Shown here one piece after another: positions 5,813-12,521 of a stretch of 14,903 nucleotides of DNA. Made by a program: the position numbers and the translations under genes. Below the pieces are notes generated by a model. It did no database searches, was not told the origin of the DNA, and worked only from the letters and a program-made list of their open reading frames with translations. This stretch comes from Clostridia bacterium (GTDB lineage: Bacteria > Bacillota > Clostridia > Christensenellales > Maliibacteriaceae). The number at the start of each line of letters is the position of its first letter. Position 1 is the first letter of the stretch. The DNA lies in the NCBI GenBank assembly GCA_017935825.1, contig JAGBGW010000266.1:1-14903 (forward strand). Reading direction: 5' to 3'.

Positions 5813-6648
5813 GCGAGTTTAAGATCGGTTGTCATTTATCAAGCAGCAAGGGCTTTCTTGCCATGGGCAAAGAAGCTGTCCGCATCGGCGCCAATACCTT
5901 CCAGTTTTTTACCCGAAATCCCCGCGGCGGCAAAGCGAAAGACCTGGACATGGCAGACGTGGAAGCCTATCAAGTCTTTGCAAAAGAAAACGGACTTTTC
6001 CCCATGCTTGCCCATGCACCTTATACCTTGAACTGCGCCGCCAAGGATGCAGGCATTTTGGAATTTGCCCGCAATACCATGTGCGACGATCTGGATCGGC
6101 TGTCCCATTTTGAGGGTGCGATGTACAATTTCCACCCCGGCAGCCATGTGGGACAGGGAGAGGAAAAGGGCATCGAGTTGATTGCGGAAAGTCTGAATAT
6201 CGCCATGGAACATGCGGCAGGCACCCGTATTTTGCTGGAGACCATGGCAGGCAAGGGTTCTGAAGTGGGACGTTCCTTTGAAAGTCTCGCCGCCATCATC
6301 GACCGCGTGGAGCGGAAAGAGTCTTTGGGTGTTTGCCTTGATACCTGCCACGTCTACGATGCAGGCTATGATATCGTGGGCGATCTGGAGGGCGTGCTGG
6401 AACAGTTCGACCGCATTCTGGGTCTGGACAGACTCTGCGCCATGCATCTCAACGACTCCAAAAATCCTTTCGCCAGCCATAAGGACCGCCACGCCTGCAT
6501 TGGCGAGGGCAGCATTCCCGTGGAGGCTGTGCAGCGAATCTTAAATCATCCTGCCTTGATGGATAAACCTTTCTATCTTGAAACACCGCAGGAGGATAAC
6601 GACGGCTACGCCCGCGAGATCGCCATGCTCAAAGCATTGCGAGATTGA
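5809..6648 (+). CDS. nfo: Deoxyribonuclease IV (apurinic/apyrimidinic endonuclease)
   Basis: This 279-residue enzyme repairs abasic sites by cutting DNA 5' to the lesion. It uses three zinc ions. All nine metal ligands known in E. coli Nfo have counterparts: H69, H109, E144, D178, H181, H213, D226, H228 and E258. The GTG at 5809 is the better start: GGAGG lies 7 bases upstream and the protein then has family length with an N-terminal MSEFKIGCHLS. The longer ATG reading from 5776 would add 11 residues inside the upstream gene. The start codon overlaps the TGA of the histidinol phosphatase gene, indicating translational coupling. The pairing with a PHP phosphatase is not obviously functional. 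Confidence 0.95.
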   Translation: MSEFKIGCHLSSSKGFLAMGKEAVRIGANTFQFFTRNPRGGKAKDLDMADVEAYQVFAKENGLFPMLAHAPYTLNCAAKDAGILEFARNTMCDDLDRLSHFEGAMYNFHPGSHVGQGEEKGIELIAESLNIAMEHAAGTRILLETMAGKGSEVGRSFESLAAIIDRVERKESLGVCLDTCHVYDAGYDIVGDLEGVLEQFDRILGLDRLCAMHLNDSKNPFASHKDRHACIGEGSIPVEAVQRILNHPALMDKPFYLETPQEDNDGYAREIAMLKALRD

Positions 6649-6703
6649 CAGGCGCGGCGGAACATATTACCATAAAACAAATAGCATTCGGAGGAAATAC
6701 GTT

Positions 6704-7654
6704 ATGAATATCGTCATGCTGGAACCCCTTGGCGTAAAGCCTGAGGCACTGGAAGCCGCCTTTGCGCCCTTCAAAGACGCAGGTCACGCCGTCACGCTTT
6801 GTACTGCCAAGCTTACCGAAGAAGAAAAGATCGCCCGCGCCAAGGATGCGGATATTTTTGTCATCGCCAACAGCCCCCTGACCGCCGCCGTCATCAACGC
6901 GGCTGAAAATCTTAAAATGGTCTGCGTTGCCTTCACCGGCATCGACCATGTGGACCTTGATGCCTGCCGCGCAAAGGACGTGCGCGTGTGCAACGCACAG
7001 GGTTATGCCACCGAGGCTACCGCAGAGGTCGCCATCGGCATGATGCTTTCCTGCCTGCGCAACCTTGTGCCCTATGACAAGGTGGTTCGTGAAGGCGGCG
7101 TGCTGGCTGGCTACAAGCATAACACCCTGCAGGGTAAGACCGTGGGCATCGTGGGCACCGGCGCCATCGGCTGCCGCGTGATGGAACTTGCAAAGGCATT
7201 CGGCTGCAAGATTTTGGCCTACAGCAAGTCCCAGCGTCAGGCAGCGCTTGACTTGGGTGCAGAATATGTGGATCTGGAAACGCTGTTTGCCGAATCCGAC
7301 ATCGTTTCCCTGCACACGCCCCTCAATGCAGAAACCAAGGGATTGGTCAGCCGTGAACTGATCACAAAGATGAAGGAAACGGCGATCCTCGTCAACTGCG
7401 CACGCGGTGCTGTTGTGGATTCCGAAGCACTTGCTGAGGCGCTCAATGAAGGTCGCATTCACGCCGCAGGCATCGACGTCTACGAGATGGAACCCCCGAT
7501 CCCTGCAGAGCATCCGCTGCTCAATGCCAGGAACGCATACCTCACTCCCCATGTGGGCTTCTTCTCCGAGGAATCTCTGCTTGATCGCCTCGGCATCGTT
7601 ATCGCCAACGTGGATGCATTCTTGAAGGGCGCACCCATCAACGTGAAACTGTAA
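6704..7654 (+). CDS. NAD-dependent D-2-hydroxyacid dehydrogenase
   Basis: This 316-residue cytoplasmic dehydrogenase interconverts a 2-hydroxyacid and the 2-oxoacid. It has a Rossmann nucleotide-binding motif GTGAIG (151-156), catalytic arginine R234 in NCARGA, catalytic glutamate E263 in YEMEP, and proton-donor histidine H283 in TPHVG. The length fits the single-domain-pair family (hydroxypyruvate/glyoxylate reductase, D-lactate dehydrogenase and short 3-phosphoglycerate dehydrogenase types) and lacks a C-terminal ACT regulatory domain. GGAGG about 9 bases before the ATG at 6704 supports this start over the longer frame from 6578, which would run through the endonuclease IV gene. It follows endonuclease IV by 55 bases, probably in one transcript. 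The substrate is not determined. Confidence 0.88.
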   Translation: MNIVMLEPLGVKPEALEAAFAPFKDAGHAVTLCTAKLTEEEKIARAKDADIFVIANSPLTAAVINAAENLKMVCVAFTGIDHVDLDACRAKDVRVCNAQGYATEATAEVAIGMMLSCLRNLVPYDKVVREGGVLAGYKHNTLQGKTVGIVGTGAIGCRVMELAKAFGCKILAYSKSQRQAALDLGAEYVDLETLFAESDIVSLHTPLNAETKGLVSRELITKMKETAILVNCARGAVVDSEALAEALNEGRIHAAGIDVYEMEPPIPAEHPLLNARNAYLTPHVGFFSEESLLDRLGIVIANVDAFLKGAPINVKL

Positions 7655-7670
7655 GATCATTTAGCATAAT

Positions 7671-7703
7671 AAAAACGGATGCTTTTGCAAGCATCCGTTT
7701 TTT
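7671..7703. terminator. Convergent terminator between the dehydrogenase and XRE regulator genes
   Basis: A strong hairpin has stem AACGGATGCTT with AAGCATCCGTT around a TTGC loop, extended by A and T runs. It serves both the plus-strand operon ending at 7654 and the minus-strand gene ending at 7705. Confidence 0.92.
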
Positions 7704-7704
7704 G

Positions 7705-8310
7705 TTATTCCGGTTGTTTTTTGATCCGCGACCACATCACAATGATGATCTGTCCCAAAAGTCCCAAAAGATAAATCAGGCAGATGTTGATGCCTGCAGG
7801 CAGGAAGGACATTTGAATGCAGGCAAGGCAGGCCCACATTAAAAGCGATACGATCAGGTAGTTGCGGCGTTTGACAAACCAAATGCTGTTGAATACCAGC
7901 CATACGATCAGCGCGACGGGAAGGGTGTACACAAAACACAGCCATGCATAACCCCAGTTTTGGGCAAGTATCCGCACCATGACGTAGGCAAAAAGCCCCA
8001 GCAGACACACAAGCATGATGGAAAGACCCATGATGACGGGGCGATTGTAGCGCGGCGGCGCAGGCTTTTTTTCTGCGGCAGGCAGAGCATCCTGCGTGTG
8101 TTCCTCGTGGATCAGATAATCCAGCGTTACACCGAACAACTCCGCGATCTGTGCCAAAACCGTCACGTCGGGCATGGATTCTGCCCGCTCCCACTTGGAA
8201 ACCGCCTTGTCGGAGTAGTTCAAATGCTCTGCCAGTTCCAACTGGGTCATGTTCTTTGCCTGCCGAAGTTCAGTGATGTTCTTTGCAATGGCAGACTTGA
8301 TATCGTTCAA
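7705..8310 (-). CDS. Membrane-anchored XRE-family transcriptional regulator
   Basis: This 201-residue protein has an N-terminal Cro/C1-type helix-turn-helix (about residues 8-66; LRQAKNMTQLELAEHLNYSDKAVSKWERAESMPDV spans the two helices in part) and a polar, proline-rich linker (about 70-88). Four hydrophobic segments then follow to residue about 193. It starts with TTG at 8308-8310, chosen because GGAGGG sits 6 bases upstream and no in-frame ATG is available nearby. Such membrane-tethered XRE proteins are common in Firmicutes and may sense envelope conditions, though ligands are rarely known. It is transcribed alone, converging on the dehydrogenase operon. A near-palindrome overlaps its promoter -10, which suggests autoregulation. 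Confidence 0.85.
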   Translation of the reverse strand: MNDIKSAIAKNITELRQAKNMTQLELAEHLNYSDKAVSKWERAESMPDVTVLAQIAELFGVTLDYLIHEEHTQDALPAAEKKPAPPRYNRPVIMGLSIMLVCLLGLFAYVMVRILAQNWGYAWLCFVYTLPVALIVWLVFNSIWFVKRRNYLIVSLLMWACLACIQMSFLPAGINICLIYLLGLLGQIIIVMWSRIKKQPE

Positions 8311-8366
8311 GGAAATCCCTCCGCGTTTTCATTTCAAAAAGTAATCGGCGTTCACCAACCACCTTT

Positions 8367-8401
8367 GTATAATAGTATCATACCACAACCGATTTCGTCA
8401 A
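8367..8401 (-). promoter_or_regulatory. Promoter and near-palindromic operator of the XRE gene
   Basis: On the minus strand TTGACG (8396-8401) and TACTAT (8372-8377) are 18 bases apart, with TGA directly before the -10 giving an extended -10. The 17 bases at 8367-8383 form a near-perfect palindrome, GTATNATA-N-TATNATAC, covering the -10. This fits a repressor site, plausibly for the XRE protein itself. Confidence 0.55.
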
Positions 8402-8424
8402 AACGTAAATGTTGCGTTAGATAT

Positions 8425-8449
8425 GCGGGCGGCAGATTGCCGCCCCTAC
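8425..8449. repeat. Short GC-rich hairpin repeat, copy 1
   Basis: An 8-base-pair stem (GGGCGGCA at 8427-8434 with TGCCGCCC at 8438-8445) is preceded by GC and followed by CTAC. It shares both flanks with copy 2 at 11145-11171, while the two inner base pairs differ in a compensatory way. The stop codon of the LysR gene (8446-8448) is formed by the CTAC end. Confidence 0.7.
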
Positions 8450-9345
8450 TTTTCTGATCTGTCAAGCAGAACCTTGGACATCTCCTCGATCATGGCTTCC
8501 ATTTGCAGGGACACCCACTTGTCGCGATGGTAGAGCAGCTGTTTCCAAAGCTCCACGCGAACGCCGCTTACATCAAGGCGCACCACGCGCCCCTGCTGCA
8601 CAGCATCCTGCGTGACGTAGTCGGGCAGGAAGGAAAGTCCCATGCCGTCTGCCACCATGTCGCAGATCAGGTCGGCACGGCCAACTTCCATAATGGGGTT
8701 GATCTCAAGGTTATCCCGTGCCAGGTCTTCGTCCAGCATGCGGCGGTAACTCATGCCCTTTTCCGTCAGCAGGAAGGGCTGGCGAAGCAGGTCGTGAACC
8801 TGAAGATCGTGCTTTTTTGCCAGCAGATGATCGGCAGCTGCCACAAAGTGTACATCGATTTTCTCCTCGTTGGCGATAACATAGGATGTATTGTAGAAAT
8901 GATGATCCAGCGTGCAGACCATGTCCACCTCGTTGTGGTCCAGCAGGCGGAACATTTCGTCCGTACCTGCGGTGGTCACGTGCACCGAAATGAAGGGATA
9001 GCGGCGGCGAAACTGTGCAAATGCCCCCGACAAAAGCGGCGCGGAAAGGGAGTCCGCCATGGCGATGCGAAGTTCACCCCGAAGCTGGCTGTCCACGCTG
9101 TCGCCTGCCATCATGGCCTGCGCCATGGAGCAGATCTGCTGGGCGTAGGCAAGGGCGCCGTGTCCTTCCTGGGTCAGGCGGACGGTGTGACCGATGCGGT
9201 CAAACAGGCGCATATCCAGCTCCTTTTCCAATTGGCGGATCTGGAAGGAAATGGTGGGCTGTGCATAGCCCAGCTTCTGCGCCGCACGGGTGAAACTGCC
9301 CAGCTCTGCCACCTGAATGAACGTATTCAAATTGCGAAGATCCAT
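8446..9345 (-). CDS. LysR-family transcriptional regulator
   Basis: This 299-residue protein has the LysR layout. A winged helix-turn-helix covers about residues 1-60 (LNTFIQVAELGSFTRAAQKL followed by QPTISFQIRQLE), then comes a linker helix. A two-lobed periplasmic-binding-like effector domain spans about 92-295 (GELRIAMADSLSAPLLSGAF through GMGLSFLPDYV). GGAGG lies 7 bases upstream of the ATG at 9345. It diverges from the flippase gene, the usual position of a LysR target. Three short dyads with T-N11-A form lie in the shared intergenic region. The effector is unknown. The stop codon lies in a short hairpin repeat. Confidence 0.92.
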   Translation of the reverse strand: MDLRNLNTFIQVAELGSFTRAAQKLGYAQPTISFQIRQLEKELDMRLFDRIGHTVRLTQEGHGALAYAQQICSMAQAMMAGDSVDSQLRGELRIAMADSLSAPLLSGAFAQFRRRYPFISVHVTTAGTDEMFRLLDHNEVDMVCTLDHHFYNTSYVIANEEKIDVHFVAAADHLLAKKHDLQVHDLLRQPFLLTEKGMSYRRMLDEDLARDNLEINPIMEVGRADLICDMVADGMGLSFLPDYVTQDAVQQGRVVRLDVSGVRVELWKQLLYHRDKWVSLQMEAMIEEMSKVLLDRSEK

Positions 9346-9362
9346 GGGATACCTCCACGTTT

Positions 9363-9377
9363 ATCAATTATATTGAT
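9363..9377. promoter_or_regulatory. LysR-type dyad 1 (ATC-N9-GAT)
   Basis: The 15 bases ATCAAT-TAT-ATTGAT are a perfect inverted repeat with the ATC-N9-GAT/T-N11-A form favoured by LysR proteins. It lies in the leader of the LysR gene, downstream of its -10. Confidence 0.5.
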
Positions 9378-9384
9378 CGTGCCG

Positions 9385-9399
9385 ATCGAATTTGTCGAT
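9385..9399. promoter_or_regulatory. LysR-type dyad 2 (ATC-N9-GAT)
   Basis: ATCGA-ATTTG-TCGAT is a perfect inverted repeat, also of the form ATC-N9-GAT. Its centre is 22 bases from that of dyad 1, about two helical turns, as in tandem LysR tetramer sites. Confidence 0.5.
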
Positions 9400-9416
9400 A
9401 TAAAACCGATGTTCCT

Positions 9417-9422
9417 ATTATA
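9417..9422 (-). promoter_or_regulatory. -10 element of the LysR gene promoter
   Basis: TATAAT is present on the minus strand. The best -35 is a weak TTGCGG 16 bases further upstream. The start would be near 9410, so the leader of about 65 bases contains LysR-type dyads 1 and 2. Confidence 0.5.
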
Positions 9423-9489
9423 CCTTGATTTTTCATTCCCGCAAGGTGCGATCAGGGGCTTTTTCCGTATTATTTTCTTATGAATAAAT

Positions 9490-9504
9490 GTCAATCAAAT
9501 TGAC
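9490..9504. promoter_or_regulatory. LysR-type dyad 3 (T-N11-A) overlapping the flippase -35
   Basis: GTCAAT-CAA-ATTGAC is a perfect inverted repeat sharing the TCAAT-N3-ATTGA core of dyad 1. Its right half overlaps the -35 hexamer of the flippase promoter, so a bound regulator would touch RNA polymerase directly. Confidence 0.55.
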
Positions 9505-9529
9505 GATGTGGCGCAACTCATGCTATATT
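9500..9529 (+). promoter_or_regulatory. Promoter of the flippase gene
   Basis: TTGACG (9500-9505) and TATATT (9524-9529) are separated by 18 bases, with TG at 9521-9522 as an extended -10. The start would be near 9536, 35 bases before the ATG. Confidence 0.65.
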
Positions 9530-9570
9530 TAAAGGTAGCGTAACGCAATTCTTTTGAGAGGAAAAACTCC

Positions 9571-11106
9571 ATGAATCAAAGAAAAATGGGCGTGATCCTA
9601 TCGTATCTATCGGCAGGTCTTGCCACGGTGATCTCGCTTCTTTATACGCCGCTGATGCTGCGCCTTTTGGGGCAGAGCGAATACGGTGTTTATAATACCG
9701 CACTTGCATTTATTTCGTATCTGTCCTTGATGCAGTTTGGCTTAAACAGTGCATTTGCACGGTTTTATGCCCGATACCAGACCGCAAATGACCGTGACGG
9801 CATCAAGCGCTTGAACGGTCTTTACATGAAGTTCTACCTTGTCATTTCCTGTCTGTCGGTTTTGGCAGGTGCGGTGCTGGTACGCTATGCACATATTTTC
9901 CTTGGTGCAAAGCTGACCGCAGCGGAGCTTGAAAAGACCCGCATTCTGATGCGCATCCTCATCGTCAATACGGCACTGATGTTCCCCATCACGCTGTTTT
10001 CTTCCAACATCACCGTCAACGAGCGCTACATCTTCGCACGTCTGATGACGATTTTGAAACAGGTGGCAAGCCCGCTTGTGGCGATCCCCCTTCTTTTGAT
10101 GGGCTATGACTCGGTGGGCATCGTGGTTGCGACCACCATCATCACCGTGGTCATCGGTACCTGTGAGCTGATCTACTGTGTGAAAAAGCTGCACATGGGC
10201 ATTTCCTTCCGCCGCGTGGAAAAAGGACTTTTGAAAGAGATCCTGGTATTTACCTCCTACATCTTCATCGGCACCATGGTCACCCAGATCAACTGGTCTT
10301 TGGGAAGAATCGTCCTTGCAAGCACCGTGGGCGCGGTGGCAGTTGCTATCTACTCCGTCGGCGAGCAGCTGAACCAGTATTACATTTCCATGTCCACCAC
10401 GGTGTCAGACGTATTTGCCCCCAAGGTCTACCGCATGGCATCCCGCGGCGCCAGCAACCGCGAGTTTACCGAGCTTTTCACCCGCGTTGGCAGAATCCAG
10501 TTTTTGATCATGGCACTGATCTCCACCGGGTTCATCATCCTTGGCCGTGACTTCATCGGCAAGTGGGCAGGTGAGGAATACTACCATTCCGACGCCTACC
10601 TTTGCGCGGTGCTGCTGTTTGTCGCCAACATCGTCCACGGTACCCAGTACCTTGGCATCACCATCCTGCAGGCAAAGAACCTGCATAAATTCCGCTCGCT
10701 GTTCTACCTTGGTCTTTGTGTGGTAAATATCGGCATCTCCATCCCCCTTTCCAAGGCGTTCGGTCCCCTTGGCATCGCACTTGCCACGTTCCTGATCATC
10801 ACATTGGGCACGGGCGTTGTGATGAACATCTACTACTACAAAAAGGCGAAGCTGGATATCCCCTATTTCTGGCGACAGATCATCTCCATGTGCAAGGGTT
10901 TGATCATTCCTGCCATCGCAGGCGCGCTGATCATGATGTTCTGCGACACCTCGGGCTGGCTGCGGATGATCCTCTTTGGCGGCATCTACACCGTCATTTA
11001 CTGCGTAAGCGTATGGTTCCTTTCTATGAATGATTATGAGAGAGGCCTCATCAAGCGCCCTGTGAACAAAATCCTTGCAAAACTGCACTTAAAACAGCTT
11101 CCTTAA
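9571..11106 (+). CDS. Polysaccharide/oligosaccharide flippase (Wzx-like, MOP superfamily)
   Basis: This 511-residue integral membrane protein has about 14 hydrophobic segments. Its N-terminus is typical of polysaccharide biosynthesis flippases: a first segment SAGLATVISLLYTPLMLRLLG, then SEYGVYN and a conserved RFYARY loop. Such proteins move lipid-linked sugar repeat units across the membrane for surface polysaccharide assembly. GAGAGG at 9556-9561, 9 bases before the ATG, supports the start. The gene is alone, with its own promoter and terminator, and no glycosyltransferases adjoin it in the window. Its divergence from a LysR gene, with a dyad over its -35, suggests it is regulated by that protein. 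Exact cargo is unknown. Confidence 0.9.
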   Translation: MNQRKMGVILSYLSAGLATVISLLYTPLMLRLLGQSEYGVYNTALAFISYLSLMQFGLNSAFARFYARYQTANDRDGIKRLNGLYMKFYLVISCLSVLAGAVLVRYAHIFLGAKLTAAELEKTRILMRILIVNTALMFPITLFSSNITVNERYIFARLMTILKQVASPLVAIPLLLMGYDSVGIVVATTIITVVIGTCELIYCVKKLHMGISFRRVEKGLLKEILVFTSYIFIGTMVTQINWSLGRIVLASTVGAVAVAIYSVGEQLNQYYISMSTTVSDVFAPKVYRMASRGASNREFTELFTRVGRIQFLIMALISTGFIILGRDFIGKWAGEEYYHSDAYLCAVLLFVANIVHGTQYLGITILQAKNLHKFRSLFYLGLCVVNIGISIPLSKAFGPLGIALATFLIITLGTGVVMNIYYYKKAKLDIPYFWRQIISMCKGLIIPAIAGALIMMFCDTSGWLRMILFGGIYTVIYCVSVWFLSMNDYERGLIKRPVNKILAKLHLKQLP

Positions 11107-11114
11107 AACAAATC

Positions 11115-11144
11115 AAACGCTCAGCTTTCGCTGAGCGTTTTTTT
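11115..11144 (+). terminator. Terminator after the flippase gene
   Basis: An 11-base-pair stem (AAACGCTCAGC with GCTGAGCGTTT), loop TTTC, is followed by four further T. It starts 8 bases after the stop codon. Confidence 0.93.
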
Positions 11145-11171
11145 GCGGGCGGATATGGAATCCGCCCCTAC
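11145..11171. repeat. Short GC-rich hairpin repeat, copy 2
   Basis: An 8-base-pair stem (GGGCGGAT at 11147-11154 with ATCCGCCC at 11160-11167) is flanked by the same GC and CTAC as the copy at 8425-8449. The inner stem bases differ from copy 1 but pairing is kept. Confidence 0.7.
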
Positions 11172-11177
11172 GGATGA

Positions 11178-11206
11178 TTGGCAGACATCTGTCTTTCTGT
11201 TATACT
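11178..11206 (+). promoter_or_regulatory. Strong promoter of the Gfo/Idh/MocA oxidoreductase gene
   Basis: TTGGCA (11178-11183) and TATACT (11201-11206) are exactly 17 bases apart, each matching the consensus at 5 of 6 positions, with TG at 11198-11199 as an extended -10. The start would be near 11213, about 42 bases before the ATG. Confidence 0.75.
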
Positions 11207-11219
11207 TGTTCCAACAAGT
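11204..11219. promoter_or_regulatory. Perfect dyad operator over the oxidoreductase transcription start
   Basis: ACTTGTT-CC-AACAAGT is a perfect 7-2-7 inverted repeat. It begins in the -10 hexamer and covers the predicted start site, a typical position for a repressor operator. It could also form a small stem at the 5' end of the transcript, but the two-base loop makes that unlikely. The cognate regulator is not evident in the window. Confidence 0.6.
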
Positions 11220-11254
11220 TTTTCGGCACAATCAAATACAAGGAGGATATTTCT

Positions 11255-12250
11255 ATGAAACAGATCCGCTGGGGTATTATGGGTACGGGCTGGATCGCAG
11301 AGCGATTCTGCACGGCGCTTTCTGCGATCAAAGAGCAGGGCGCGGTGATCTATGCCATCGGAAGTCGTGCGCAGGACACGGCAGATGCATTTGCCGCGCG
11401 CTACGGCGCAGTGAAAGCCTATGATTCCTATGAAAAACTGGTGTCCGATCCCGATGTGGACGTGATCTACGTGGCAACACCCCACCGTTTCCACCACGAA
11501 AATGCACTGCTTTGCATCCAGCACGGCAAGTCCATTTTGTGCGAGAAGGCATTTACCGTCAACGCAGCACAGGCCAAGGAGATCGCCGACCTTGCAAAGG
11601 AAAAGGGCGTCTTTGTGATGGAGGCCTTCTGGCCCCGTTTCCAGCCGCTGAACCGCGCGCTGAAAAAGGCCATCTGCGAAGACAAAATCATCGGTGATAT
11701 CCGCTTGATGCAGACCGACTTCGATAAAATCGAGGACTGGCCCGACGACCACCGCATCTACAATCCCCACCTTGCAGGCGGCACCATGCTGGACCTTGGC
11801 ATCTACACCATGAGCTACACCACCTACTTCATGGGCCGCGATGTGGAGGACATCCATGCCGTCGCCACCATCGGCAAGGGCGGTGTGGACGACCAGTGCG
11901 CCATGCTGGTGAAGTTTAAAAACGGCTCCATCTCCATGCAGAGCGCCGCGCTGCAGACCGAAGGCAGAAGAGAGGCTCTGTTCCTCGGCACCAAAGGGCA
12001 GATTCGCGTGCCCAACTTCTTCCGTGCAGAATACTACGACTGGACGGATTATGAAAGCGGCGAAACAAAGCGCATCGAATCCGAGCCTTTCATCCAGAAC
12101 GGCTACGAGTATGAGGCGCTGGAAGTAATGGAATGCCTGCGCGAGGGCAAACTTGAAAGCGACATCATGTCTCTTTCTGAAACCGTACAGCTGATGCAGC
12201 TGCTGGATGCCTGCCGCGCCGAGTACGGTTTTGTATATCCCTTTGAATGA
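11255..12250 (+). CDS. Gfo/Idh/MocA family oxidoreductase (dihydrodiol dehydrogenase-like)
   Basis: This 331-residue NAD(P)-dependent sugar or diol dehydrogenase has an N-terminal Rossmann domain (about 1-120) with MGTGWIA (9-15), and VATPHRFHHENAL. The conserved EK of the family appears as CEKAF, with E97 and K98 (usual EKP has A in place of P). The C-terminal domain carries AFWPRFQP and GGTMLDLGIYT (175-185), which resemble dimeric dihydrodiol dehydrogenases and glucose-fructose oxidoreductase-like proteins. GGAGG at 11242-11246 sets the start at 11255; a longer frame from 11174 would begin inside the promoter. The gene appears monocistronic and is probably repressible through the dyad on its promoter. 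No canonical terminator follows the stop, so some readthrough toward the FMN riboswitch is possible. The substrate is unknown. Confidence 0.9.
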   Translation: MKQIRWGIMGTGWIAERFCTALSAIKEQGAVIYAIGSRAQDTADAFAARYGAVKAYDSYEKLVSDPDVDVIYVATPHRFHHENALLCIQHGKSILCEKAFTVNAAQAKEIADLAKEKGVFVMEAFWPRFQPLNRALKKAICEDKIIGDIRLMQTDFDKIEDWPDDHRIYNPHLAGGTMLDLGIYTMSYTTYFMGRDVEDIHAVATIGKGGVDDQCAMLVKFKNGSISMQSAALQTEGRREALFLGTKGQIRVPNFFRAEYYDWTDYESGETKRIESEPFIQNGYEYEALEVMECLREGKLESDIMSLSETVQLMQLLDACRAEYGFVYPFE

Positions 12251-12268
12251 TCTTTTTTCAAAAAATCC

Positions 12269-12297
12269 TTGCACATGATGCACATATGCTGTAGGAT
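12269..12297 (+). promoter_or_regulatory. Promoter of the FMN riboswitch-ribU transcript
   Basis: TTGCAC (12269-12274) and TAGGAT (12292-12297) are spaced by 17 bases. Transcription would start near 12304, about 20 bases before the aptamer. Confidence 0.6.
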
Positions 12298-12323
12298 GAA
12301 ATCAACAACTGAAATACTTACAA

Positions 12324-12436
12324 TGTCTTCAGGGCAGGGTGCAATTCCCGATTGGCGGTACAGCCCGCGCGCGTGCATACGCATGATTTGGTGAAATTCC
12401 AAAGCCAACAGTGATAGTCTGGATGAAAGAAGATGT
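12324..12436 (+). promoter_or_regulatory. FMN riboswitch (RFN element)
   Basis: The conserved RFN blocks appear in order: TCTTCAGGGCAGGGTG near 12326, AATTCCCGA, GGCGGTA...AGCCCGCG, GATTTGGTGAAATTCCAAAG near 12385, GCCAACAGT, and AGTCTGGATGAAAGAAGA near 12417. Closing helix P1 is formed by TCTTC (12326-12330) and GAAGA (12429-12433). FMN binding normally turns off riboflavin synthesis or transport genes. Here it precedes an ECF riboflavin transporter gene and a terminator hairpin, so control is by premature termination. Confidence 0.95.
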
Positions 12437-12467
12437 AGGAAACGTGTCGCAATCGACCCGCTTTTAT

Positions 12468-12496
12468 ACGCCTGAAGCATAAGTTTCAGGCGTTTT
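12468..12496 (+). terminator. Riboswitch-controlled terminator
   Basis: The stem is 12468-12478 with 12483-12493, closing an ATAA loop and containing one G-T pair. A T-tract follows. It lies between the FMN aptamer and ribU. Its 5' arm CCTGAAG (12471-12477) is also the exact complement of CTTCAGG (12327-12333) in aptamer helix P1. Confidence 0.85.
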
Positions 12497-12521
12497 ATCT
12501 TTACTTTCGGAGGTTTTTGCA

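Noticed and set aside
6629..7660. Minus-strand open frame (343 codons) opposite the hydroxyacid dehydrogenase
   Set aside because: It is an antisense shadow of a gene with clear motifs and crosses operon boundaries.
8427..8445. Hairpin after the LysR gene as its terminator
   Set aside because: The stem is GC-rich, but no T-tract follows on the minus strand, and the same element recurs elsewhere as a repeat.
12249..12267. T-run and A-run inverted repeat after the oxidoreductase stop as a terminator
   Set aside because: The stem is almost entirely A-T with nearly no loop and lacks a following T-tract, so it is not a convincing intrinsic terminator.
11168..12283. Long minus-strand open frame (371 codons) opposite the Gfo/Idh/MocA gene
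   Set aside because: It covers the real gene in antisense, runs through its promoter, and has no recognisable domain or ribosome binding site.
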